Assembly: GCA_045647745.1 (NCBI GenBank)
Contig: JAZRMQ010000053.1
Coordinates: 1 to 35,462, forward strand
Length of the DNA: 35,462 nt
Reading direction: 5' to 3'
Source: HGM04593 sp045647745
GTDB taxonomy: Bacteria > Bacteroidota > Bacteroidia > Bacteroidales > Bacteroidaceae
The position numbers and the translations under genes are program-made. The notes below the pieces were generated by a model. It was not told the origin of the DNA. It searched no databases and saw only the letters and a program-made list of their open reading frames with translations. Positions 7,973 to 15,562 of the stretch are shown here, in pieces (position 1 is the stretch's first letter; each line of letters begins with the position of its first letter).

Positions 7973-9454
7973 TTATTCGGGACGACTGTAATTGGGAGCC
8001 TCGCTGGTAATTGAGACATCGTGTGGATGGCTCTCGAGCACACCCGCATTTGTGATGCGTACAAACTTGGCATTGTGCAAAGCCTCAATATCTTTTGCAC
8101 CACAGTAACCCATACCTGAACGCAAGCCACCTACCAACTGATAGATTACCTCGAAGAGAGTACCCTTGTAAGGAACACGCGCTGCAATACCCTCGGGAAC
8201 GAGCTTCTTTTTGTCGGCTGTATCTGCTTGGAAATAACGGTCCTTTGAACCATTTTCCATAGCCTCCAAAGAGCCCATACCACGATAAGACTTAAACTTA
8301 CGGCCATTAAAGATAATTGTATCACCCGGAGACTCCTCTGTTCCGGCAACAAGAGAACCAATCATTACACAATAGCCACCGGCTGCCAAAGCCTTAACAA
8401 CGTCGCCCGAGTAGCGCAAGCCACCATCGGCAATCAAAGGCACACCTGTGCCCTCAAGAGCCTTAGCAACATCATATACAGCCGACAACTGTGGAACGCC
8501 AACGCCGGCAACAACACGTGTTGTACAAATTGAACCGGGACCAATACCCACTTTCACAGCATCAGCGCCGGCATCGGCCAACATTTTCGCAGCCTCACCG
8601 GTAGCAACGTTACCAACAACAATATCAATCTGTGGGAACATAGCCTTTGCCTGTTTCAATTTCTCAATAACACCCGCAGAGTGGCCGTGAGCTGTATCAA
8701 TGACAACAGCATCAACACCGGCGTCAACAAGAGCCTTGATGCGCTCCATTGCATCACCGGTTACACCAACGCCGGCAGCAACGCGCAAACGTCCCTTGCT
8801 ATCCTTGCAAGCCATTGGCTTATCCTTAGCCTTTGTAATATCCTTATATGTAATAAGACCTACGAGCTTACCTTCATTGTCAACAACGGGCAGTTTCTCA
8901 ATCTTGTTCTCACGCAAAATTTTGGCAGCAGCCTCCATATCGGTTTTTTGGTGAGTAACAACAAGATTTTCGGCAGGAGTCATCACCTCGCATATTGGAC
9001 GAGCCATATTTGTCTCGAAGCGGAGATCGCGGTTAGTAACAATGCCAACAAGCTTTTTATTGTCATCAACCACCGGAATACCGCCAATATGATATTCGGC
9101 CATAATATCGAGAGCATCCTTAACCGTAGAGTTCGCCTCTATTGTCACAGGGTCATATATCATACCATTCTCGGCGCGCTTCACAATGGCTACCTGATGA
9201 GCCTGAGCTTCAATAGACATATTCTTGTGGATAACGCCGATACCACCCTCGCGAGCGATAGCGATAGCCATCTTTGCCTCGGTAACCGTATCCATAGCCG
9301 CTGTTACAAACGGTACGTTCAGTTCAATATTTCTTGAGAACTTGGTTTTCAAAGAAACCCCTTTCGGCAACACCTCAGAGTATGCAGGAATTAGCAACAC
9401 ATCGTCATAGGTCAAGCCGTCCATCACAATTTTTTCTTTTATAAAATCATTCAT
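7973..9454 (-). CDS. guaB: Inosine-5'-monophosphate dehydrogenase
   Basis: IMPDH oxidises IMP to XMP with NAD+, the committed step of guanine nucleotide synthesis. With the ATG at 9452-9454 the protein is 493 residues, beginning MNDFIKEKIVMDGLTYDDVL. The frame is open to a TTG at 9484, but that would add ten poorly matching residues. Two CBS domains sit at about 95-205. The catalytic loop GIGPGSICTTR holds Cys310, and the flap region follows (EAMENGSKDRYFQ). It begins 26 bp after the recQ stop and ends 11 bp before a PPIase gene, so it is in the same operon. No riboswitch is visible in the short leader. Confidence 0.97.
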   Translation of the reverse strand: MNDFIKEKIVMDGLTYDDVLLIPAYSEVLPKGVSLKTKFSRNIELNVPFVTAAMDTVTEAKMAIAIAREGGIGVIHKNMSIEAQAHQVAIVKRAENGMIYDPVTIEANSTVKDALDIMAEYHIGGIPVVDDNKKLVGIVTNRDLRFETNMARPICEVMTPAENLVVTHQKTDMEAAAKILRENKIEKLPVVDNEGKLVGLITYKDITKAKDKPMACKDSKGRLRVAAGVGVTGDAMERIKALVDAGVDAVVIDTAHGHSAGVIEKLKQAKAMFPQIDIVVGNVATGEAAKMLADAGADAVKVGIGPGSICTTRVVAGVGVPQLSAVYDVAKALEGTGVPLIADGGLRYSGDVVKALAAGGYCVMIGSLVAGTEESPGDTIIFNGRKFKSYRGMGSLEAMENGSKDRYFQADTADKKKLVPEGIAARVPYKGTLFEVIYQLVGGLRSGMGYCGAKDIEALHNAKFVRITNAGVLESHPHDVSITSEAPNYSRPE

Positions 9455-9480
9455 ATAGCTATATATATTTTCTTTTCTAA

Positions 9481-11655
9481 TCAATTTCCAACCTCTGAAA
9501 TAAATTTCACACGCACAAGACGTATCTCCTCCTCGGTATACTCACCGCCAAGCTCTTCAATAGCGGCATCGATAGAATCGGTATCAGATGTTTTAAAGTA
9601 TTCGTATATCTCATTCAAATTCTCTTCGTCAAGAATCTCCTCAAGGAAATAGTCGATATTCAACTTTGTTCCCGAATATACTATTGACTCAACATCATCA
9701 AGCAACTCGTCAAACTCCACGCCTTTGCTTATTGCCAAGTCATCAAGAGCCACCTTGCGGTCGATAGCGTTAATTATGGCAACCTTCAACTTGGATTTAT
9801 TTGCAACCGTGCGTATACGAATATCCTCGGGGCGGTCAATCTCATTCTCCTCGCAGTGGCGCTTGATGAGAGCACAAAACTCTTCACCGTAACGCTTTGC
9901 CTTTCCCTCGCCCACGCCGGGTATATTTTTCAATTCGTCGATAGTTATTGGATAGGTTGTAGCCATTGCCTCGAGCGATGGGTCTTGGAATATCACATAG
10001 GGAGGCAACTCCAACTGCTTCGACAATTTTTTACGCAGATTCTTGAGCATTGCATAAAGTTCCGGGTCTACCGCAAACGAACTTGAAGTCTGCACAATTG
10101 TCTCCTCTTCCTCAAAATCTCTATCCTCAACAATTTTAAACGACACAGGTTTTTTCAAGAAAGCGTGTCCTTGCTTAGTAACTTTCAGCAAGCCATAGTT
10201 CTCTACGTCCTTGTCAAGATAACCGGCTATAAGCGCCTGACGTATCACAGCATTCCAACGCTTTGCATCCTCATCGTCACCACAACCAAAGCACTCAAGC
10301 TCGTCGTGATTGTGCGAGATTATATCTGCTGTCTCCTTGCCCAGAAGAACATCTATCACATAATCGGCCTTAAAATTCTCCTTCAATGCTAAAATTGCCT
10401 CAATTACAGTCTCGAGCAACTCTTTTGCTTCTACCTGCTTTTTAGGAGTGAGGCAGTTGTCACAATTACCACAATTTTCCACGTCGTAACTCTCTCCAAA
10501 ATAATGTAACAATAATTTCCTGCGGCAAACCGACGACTCGGCATAAGCTGTTGTCTCGTGTAACAACTGACGGCCTATATATTGCTCGGCAAGCGGCTTA
10601 CCCTCGAGGAATTTCTCCAATTTTTGTAAATCTTTGTTATTATAAAAGGCAATACACTGACCCTCGCCACCATCACGACCCGCGCGACCGGTCTCTTGAT
10701 AATATCCCTCGAGACTCTTTGGGATGTCATAGTGAATAACGTAGCGAACGTCGGGTTTGTCAATGCCCATACCAAATGCAATGGTTGCAACAATGACATC
10801 AATCTTTTCCATTATAAAGTCGTCCTGCGTTTGAGACCTCATCACAGAATCCATACCAGCGTGATAAGCCTTTGCCGAAATCTCATTAGTCTGCAAAATC
10901 TCGGCCAGTTCCTCAACCTTTTTACGGCTCAAACAATATATGATACCCGACTTTCCCGGGTTGGCCTTTATAAACTTTATAATCTCCTTGTCAACCTCTT
11001 TTGTCTTTGAGCGCACCTCGTAGTAGAGGTTGGGACGGTTGAACGATGATTTAAAATCGGGAGCATCCTGTATTCCCAAATTCTTCTTTATATCATCGCG
11101 CACCTTAGTGGTGGCAGTAGCAGTCAACGCAATAATCGGCGCTCGACCAATCTCGTTCATTATCGGGCGTATGCGACGATACTCGGGACGAAAATCGTGC
11201 CCCCACTCCGAGATACAGTGCGCCTCGTCAATCGCATAGAACGAAATTTTTATACTTTTAAGAAACTCCACATTCTCCTCTTTTGTCAAGGATTCGGGAG
11301 CGACATACAGAAGTTTTGTCTTACCGGAAAGTATATCCTCTTTCACCTCCTCTATCGCCTGCTTTGTGAGAGAAGAGTTCAAGAAGTGAGCCACGCCGTC
11401 CTCCTCGTTAAGATTTCTTATTGCATCAACCTGATTTTTCATCAAAGCAATAAGTGGAGAGATAACAATTGCAGTCCCCTCCATAACAAGCGAAGGTAGC
11501 TGATAGCAAAGCGATTTGCCTCCACCGGTAGGCATCAGAACAAAGGCATCATTGCCTGCAAGCAAGTTCTTGATGACAGCCTCCTGATCACCCTTAAACT
11601 TGTCAAAACCAAAGTTCTCTTTGAGAACCTCCGTTAAATTACACTTCTTTGCCAT
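9481..11655 (-). CDS. recQ: ATP-dependent DNA helicase RecQ
   Basis: 724 residues. A superfamily 2 3'-5' helicase acting in recombination repair and stalled-fork processing. Walker A TGGGKS lies at 43-48, the DEAH box at 143-146 and the aromatic-rich loop after it (CISEWGHDFRP). Motif VI QETGRAGRDG is intact. The RecQ C-terminal zinc site shows four cysteines around CRRKLLLHYFG and CGNCDNC. A winged-helix segment and an HRDC domain (about 535-610) follow, and then an acidic C-terminal extension of roughly 100 residues. A good Bacteroidota promoter lies just upstream (11679-11711), so recQ probably heads the long operon through guaB, the PPIases and ostA to mutL. Confidence 0.97.
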   Translation of the reverse strand: MAKKCNLTEVLKENFGFDKFKGDQEAVIKNLLAGNDAFVLMPTGGGKSLCYQLPSLVMEGTAIVISPLIALMKNQVDAIRNLNEEDGVAHFLNSSLTKQAIEEVKEDILSGKTKLLYVAPESLTKEENVEFLKSIKISFYAIDEAHCISEWGHDFRPEYRRIRPIMNEIGRAPIIALTATATTKVRDDIKKNLGIQDAPDFKSSFNRPNLYYEVRSKTKEVDKEIIKFIKANPGKSGIIYCLSRKKVEELAEILQTNEISAKAYHAGMDSVMRSQTQDDFIMEKIDVIVATIAFGMGIDKPDVRYVIHYDIPKSLEGYYQETGRAGRDGGEGQCIAFYNNKDLQKLEKFLEGKPLAEQYIGRQLLHETTAYAESSVCRRKLLLHYFGESYDVENCGNCDNCLTPKKQVEAKELLETVIEAILALKENFKADYVIDVLLGKETADIISHNHDELECFGCGDDEDAKRWNAVIRQALIAGYLDKDVENYGLLKVTKQGHAFLKKPVSFKIVEDRDFEEEETIVQTSSSFAVDPELYAMLKNLRKKLSKQLELPPYVIFQDPSLEAMATTYPITIDELKNIPGVGEGKAKRYGEEFCALIKRHCEENEIDRPEDIRIRTVANKSKLKVAIINAIDRKVALDDLAISKGVEFDELLDDVESIVYSGTKLNIDYFLEEILDEENLNEIYEYFKTSDTDSIDAAIEELGGEYTEEEIRLVRVKFISEVGN

Positions 11656-11678
11656 TATATAATATGCCTATTTGAAAA

Positions 11679-11711
11679 CAAAGTTATAAATATATCAATT
11701 AAAAGCACAAC
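11679..11711 (-). promoter_or_regulatory. Bacteroidota promoter of the recQ operon
   Basis: The minus strand carries TAACTTTG (11679-11686), a full match to TAnnTTTG. A TTG core at 11708-11710 is at the right distance (about 21 bp) for the -33 box. It lies between the clpX terminator and the recQ start. Confidence 0.65.
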
Positions 11712-11766
11712 TTTTTTCAAATATATTTTCACAAATATTGCAAAAAAATCAGGTAACAGAAAACAA

Positions 11767-11795
11767 AACGGCAAGCCTCGTTAAGGCTTGCCGTT
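11767..11795 (-). terminator. Rho-independent terminator after clpX
   Basis: AACGGCAAGCC (11767-11777) pairs perfectly with GGCTTGCCGTT (11785-11795) around a 7-nt loop. Read on the minus strand the stem ends in TTTTGTTT, 20 bp past the clpX stop. Confidence 0.9.
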
Positions 11796-11814
11796 CACAA
11801 ATCTGCAAAAAGAT

Positions 11815-13038
11815 TTATATAGCGCACTTTATAGCAGTACTTTTTTCCACCTGTTTTTGAGCATACTCCTTTGTTATCTCGCAGGTTTTTACGCCGCTGG
11901 AAGGAATCTCAAACATCTTTTCCATCATAATTGTCTCGACAATGGAACGCAAGCCACGCGCTCCGAGTTTGTACTCAACAGCAGTGTCCACAATATACTC
12001 CAGAGCCTCATCCTCAAAAGAGAGCTCAACACCGTCCATCTCCATAAGCTTGACATATTGCTTTATGATAGAGTTTTTGGGCTCGGTAAGAATGTTGCGC
12101 AGAGCACCACGGTCGAGCGGACGCAGCGAAGTCAAGATTGGCAGACGACCAATAATCTCGGGGATAAGACCAAACGAGCGCAAATCCTGTGGCATAATAT
12201 ACTGCATCATATCACTTTTATCCAAGCTCATCTTGTTTTGCACCGAGTTATAACCAACAACGTGGGTATTCAAACGCTGCGCAATCTTTTTCTCAATGCC
12301 ATCAAAAGCACCACCGCAGATGAACAGAATATGCTTGGTGTTCACCGCAATCATCTTTTGATCGGGATGCTTGCGACCACCCTGTGGCGGAACATTCACC
12401 ACTGAGCCCTCGAGCAGCTTGAGCAAGCCCTGCTGAACACCCTCACCGCTGACGTCGCGGGTGATTGAGGGGTTATCACTCTTGCGGGCAATTTTGTCAA
12501 TCTCATCAATGAACACAATGCCACGCTCGGCCTCCTCGACATTGTAATCGGCAACCTGCAAAAGACGTGTCAGTATACTTTCAATATCCTCACCCACGTA
12601 GCCTGCCTCGGTGAGCACCGTCGCATCAACAATGGTAAAGGGCACTTTCAACAGCTTGGCAATGGTGCGAGCAAGCAAAGTCTTGCCAGTGCCGGTGCTG
12701 CCCACCATAATTATATTGCTCTTCTCAATCTCAACGTCATCGGCCGCACCTCGCTGCATAAGACGCTTGTAATGATTATACACCGACACCGCAAGAGAAC
12801 ATTTAGCCTCGTCCTGACCAATAACGTACTCATCAAGAAAAGCCTTAATCTCTTTTGGCTTTGGAAGCTCCTTCATCTCAAAATCATTCTTTGGCAACAG
12901 AGCCTCCTCGCGCAAAATATTGTGAGCCTGTTCAACGCAGTCATTGCATATATAACCGGTCATTCCAGTCATCAGCAAAGCCACCTGCTCCTCTGTTCTG
13001 CCGCAAAAACTGCAACGTTTTTTTCCTTTTTCAGCCAT
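11815..13038 (-). CDS. clpX: ATP-dependent protease ATPase subunit ClpX
   Basis: 407 residues. A AAA+ unfoldase that feeds substrates into ClpP. The N-terminal zinc-binding domain has Cys9, Cys12, Cys31 and Cys34. Walker A GSTGTGKT is at 113-120, pore loop GYVGED at 146-151 and Walker B IVFIDE at 174-179. The conserved FGLIPEIIGRLP string precedes the C-terminal small domain. The ClpP-docking loop, IGF in E. coli, reads VGY at 261-263. The start is 8 bp after the clpP stop, so the two subunits are made together. A strong terminator follows. Confidence 0.98.
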   Translation of the reverse strand: MAEKGKKRCSFCGRTEEQVALLMTGMTGYICNDCVEQAHNILREEALLPKNDFEMKELPKPKEIKAFLDEYVIGQDEAKCSLAVSVYNHYKRLMQRGAADDVEIEKSNIIMVGSTGTGKTLLARTIAKLLKVPFTIVDATVLTEAGYVGEDIESILTRLLQVADYNVEEAERGIVFIDEIDKIARKSDNPSITRDVSGEGVQQGLLKLLEGSVVNVPPQGGRKHPDQKMIAVNTKHILFICGGAFDGIEKKIAQRLNTHVVGYNSVQNKMSLDKSDMMQYIMPQDLRSFGLIPEIIGRLPILTSLRPLDRGALRNILTEPKNSIIKQYVKLMEMDGVELSFEDEALEYIVDTAVEYKLGARGLRSIVETIMMEKMFEIPSSGVKTCEITKEYAQKQVEKSTAIKCAI

Positions 13039-13046
13039 TGATTGAA

Positions 13047-13718
13047 TTATATTTTGCGGGTAAGAACGCGGTCAATCATACCATACTCCTGTGCCTCGGC
13101 AGCAGTCATCCAATAATCGCGGTCGCTATCGGCCCACACCTTATCAAAAGGCTGCTTGCTATGATCGGAGATTATCGTATAGAGCTCTTTCTTAAGTTTT
13201 TGTATCTCGCGCGCAGTAATCTCAATATCGCTTGCCTGTCCCTGAACACCACCAAGAGGCTGATGTATCATCACACGGCTGTGAGTCAACGCCGAACGCT
13301 TACCCTCGGCGCCGGCAACAAGAAGCACAGCAGCCATACTTGCCGCCATACCAGTGCAGATGGTAGCAACGTCACTCGATATAAACTGCATTGTATCGTA
13401 AATTCCCAATCCCGCATATACCGAACCACCGGGAGAATTTATATAAATAGATATATCCTTGCCACTATCAACAGAATCAAGGTACAACAACTGCGCCTGC
13501 AAAGTATTGGCTGTATAATCATCTATTTGAGTTCCAAGAAAGATAATTCTATCCATCATCAAACGCGAGAATACATCCATCTGCGTTACATTCAACTGTC
13601 TCTCCTCAAGAATATATGGGTTCAAATACTGCGATTGAGCCTTTATTACATCATCGAGCACCATACTATTCATACCAAGATGCTTTGTAGCATACTTTCT
13701 GAAATCATCTCTCTCCAT
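13047..13718 (-). CDS. clpP: ATP-dependent Clp protease proteolytic subunit ClpP
   Basis: 223 residues. A serine peptidase forming the tetradecameric barrel of ClpXP. The catalytic triad is visible: Ser127 in GMAASMAAVLL, His152 in MIHQPLGG and Asp197 in ADSDRDYWM. INSPGGSV (93-100) forms the oxyanion/substrate-strand region. The first roughly 30 residues are likely a propeptide or axial-loop region. The gene lies 83 bp downstream of tig and 8 bp upstream of clpX. A strong hairpin in the tig-clpP gap suggests partial termination or RNA processing, so ClpXP and trigger factor need not be equal in amount. Confidence 0.98.
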   Translation of the reverse strand: MERDDFRKYATKHLGMNSMVLDDVIKAQSQYLNPYILEERQLNVTQMDVFSRLMMDRIIFLGTQIDDYTANTLQAQLLYLDSVDSGKDISIYINSPGGSVYAGLGIYDTMQFISSDVATICTGMAASMAAVLLVAGAEGKRSALTHSRVMIHQPLGGVQGQASDIEITAREIQKLKKELYTIISDHSKQPFDKVWADSDRDYWMTAAEAQEYGMIDRVLTRKI

Positions 13719-13747
13719 ACGATACCTTTTTGTCTGTTATTACTAAA

Positions 13748-13783
13748 ATTCCGGCCTATCGGGCAAAGCCAATAGGCCGGAAT
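13748..13783 (-). terminator. Hairpin between tig and clpP (attenuator or processing site)
   Basis: A perfect 12-bp stem, ATTCCGGCCTAT (13748-13759) with ATAGGCCGGAAT (13772-13783), around a 12-nt loop. On the minus strand it ends in a short T-rich stretch (TTTTAG), which is weak for full termination. No separate clpP promoter is visible downstream, so read-through or mRNA processing is likely. Confidence 0.7.
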
Positions 13784-13801
13784 CATACCCCTTACTATAT
13801 A

Positions 13802-15148
13802 TTAAGCGTTCTCAGACACTTTTTTGTTGAAATCTTCAACAGAAACTTTCTCCTCGTTCAAGGTAATTGCAGCCTTGATAGACTGGATGAGCTTCACATC
13901 AACAGCGCGGTTGATAAGTGCCTCGCGTGTCTTCTCCTGTTTAAGCATCTCCTTTGCATAGTTCTCGAGCAAATCCTCGGGAACGTTTGCCATACCATAT
14001 TGTGCAAACTGGTCGCGTGTAGCACCCTTGGCAACCTCAAGAACATCGTTGTCGTCAATCTTAACCTCGAATTTCTTTGCAAGCTGCTCCTTAACCAAGT
14101 GCCAACGAAGTTCTGTAAGGCTCTTCTGGAAATCCTCCTCGCTAACAGCCTCAGCGCCCTCAGCCTTGTTTGAATCCATAATACGACGAAGGATAGCCTC
14201 GTTGAACTCGAGCTTGCCAACCTTGTTCATAAGGTAGTCGCGTGTGTCCATCAAAAGCTTGTAGTCGCTCTCAACCTCGAAGCGAGCCTCAAACTGCTCA
14301 GCAATCTTTGCACGGAACTCATCCTCGCTCTTCACAGCATCCTTACCGAATGCAGCGTCAAACACATTCTGGTTAATTTCGCTTGCTACAAAGCGTGTAA
14401 TCTCAACAATAGCGAAAGTAAACTCACCATTGTGAGCAGCGACCTCGTTCTTCTCAACCTTGAGAAGTGAAGCAAGCTCAGCCTCGTTGCCGTCAAATGC
14501 TGTGTAAGGGTTGAATGTAACAACATCGTTAACCTTTGAACCGGCGAAGAGAGCCTTCTGCTCGTCGTTCTTCATATAAGAAGGCATCATAACAGCCTCA
14601 CGAACAACAACGCCACCCTCAACAGCCTCGGTCAATGTACCCTTGAGCATATCGCCATTCTCATAAGCATCAACCTGCTTGTACTCGCCACAACGCTGTG
14701 CATAAGCATTTACCTGACCCTGAATCATCTCATCGGTAGGCTGTATTCTGTAATATGCAAGAGCATCGTTCTTGTCAAGAACTGCGTCGAACTTTGGAGC
14801 AAGAGCAATCTCAAACTCAAAAGTAAACTCCTTATCCTCGACCATATTGATATTAGCCTGCTGCTCCTCAATTGGAAGAGGCTCGCCAAGCATATCAATC
14901 TTATTCTCTCTGATATATTCGAAGATTTTTGTCTGCAACAATTTGTTAATCTCCTCTGCCTTAACAGCTGTACCGTACTGCTTTTTAATCAAGCCCATTG
15001 GCACCATACCGGGACGGAAACCCGGAATATTTGCCTTTTGACGGAAGTTCTTCAACTGTTTCTCAACCAAAGCCGAGTAATCGGCCTCCTGAATGTTTAC
15101 CGAAAGGATTGCACTTGTAGCATCCTGATTTTTAAGTGTAAATTCCAT
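13802..15148 (-). CDS. tig: Trigger factor, ribosome-associated chaperone
   Basis: 448 residues. Binds the ribosome exit tunnel near L23 and shields nascent chains. The N-terminal ribosome-binding domain has the signature GFRPGMVP at 43-50 within a FRQKANIP context. A PPIase-like middle domain (about 150-245) is diverged from FKBP. The long helical C-terminal chaperone domain extends to the end (KVSVEDFNKKVSENA). Upstream lies a TAnnTTTG promoter; downstream are clpP and clpX, the usual tig-clpP-clpX order. The start ATG 15146-15148 is unambiguous. Confidence 0.96.
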   Translation of the reverse strand: MEFTLKNQDATSAILSVNIQEADYSALVEKQLKNFRQKANIPGFRPGMVPMGLIKKQYGTAVKAEEINKLLQTKIFEYIRENKIDMLGEPLPIEEQQANINMVEDKEFTFEFEIALAPKFDAVLDKNDALAYYRIQPTDEMIQGQVNAYAQRCGEYKQVDAYENGDMLKGTLTEAVEGGVVVREAVMMPSYMKNDEQKALFAGSKVNDVVTFNPYTAFDGNEAELASLLKVEKNEVAAHNGEFTFAIVEITRFVASEINQNVFDAAFGKDAVKSEDEFRAKIAEQFEARFEVESDYKLLMDTRDYLMNKVGKLEFNEAILRRIMDSNKAEGAEAVSEEDFQKSLTELRWHLVKEQLAKKFEVKIDDNDVLEVAKGATRDQFAQYGMANVPEDLLENYAKEMLKQEKTREALINRAVDVKLIQSIKAAITLNEEKVSVEDFNKKVSENA

Positions 15149-15227
15149 TATATAAAAATTTTAATGTTTTCTTTCATATCAATGCACCACACATCGAGGC
15201 GCACTTTATACCTTAATTTAAAGCGCA

Positions 15228-15259
15228 CAAAAATACAACAAGTTGAGCACAATATCAAG
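15228..15259 (-). promoter_or_regulatory. Bacteroidota promoter of tig-clpP-clpX
   Basis: The minus strand reads TATTTTTG (15228-15235), a match to TAnnTTTG. A TTG at 15256-15258 lies about 20 bp upstream as -33. The expected leader is about 70 nt. Confidence 0.55.
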
Positions 15260-15372
15260 TAAAAAACGATTTTGTTGACAACTTATGTAAAACAAATGTG
15301 ACAAAATGCTATAAAAACAACCAGTCACCGACAATAACCGTGAGTAAAAAACGCCTTATAGCGCGGAAGTAT

Positions 15373-15555
15373 TTACAAATTACTCCAAATATCGGCCCAA
15401 TCACCTCGGCTTTCTCCGGCCCACGACTCCTCGGGGCTCACCGTACCACTGCCGACAGATGAGCCGGGTTCCTTTTCGGAGCCAGATATTGCAAGCACCG
15501 CAAATGGCACAAGCACAATATCACAAACCGACGGTTGCTCGTATTTTTTTCTCAT
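15373..15555 (-). CDS. 60-residue peptide downstream of the subtilisin-like protease
   Basis: The ATG at 15553-15555 gives 60 residues, starting MRKKYEQPSVCDIVLVPFAV. This start is 7 bp after the protease stop; an earlier in-frame TTG (15594) would overlap the protease. The layout is a basic K/R-rich start with a KKYEQP motif, a hydrophobic middle (IVLVPFAVLAIS), then a Gly/Ser/Glu/Trp-rich tail (PGSSVGSGTV, WAGESRGDWADIW). Short proteins with this KKxYxxP start and Gly/acidic tail are common in Bacteroidales, with unknown function; this is from general familiarity. It could be a precursor peptide or small envelope protein. It has no classical cleavage site and one Cys. Tight coupling to a secreted protease is its main clue. 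Confidence 0.65.
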   Translation of the reverse strand: MRKKYEQPSVCDIVLVPFAVLAISGSEKEPGSSVGSGTVSPEESWAGESRGDWADIWSNL

Positions 15556-15562
15556 CTTGTGA

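Noticed and set aside
9455..9484. Longer GuaB starting at TTG 9484
   Set aside because: It would add ten residues outside the family's usual start; the ATG at 9454 gives a typical 493-residue IMPDH.
15256..15372. Terminator after the protease-peptide pair
   Set aside because: There is a T6 run on the minus strand near 15350, but only a 3-bp stem before it, too weak to call.
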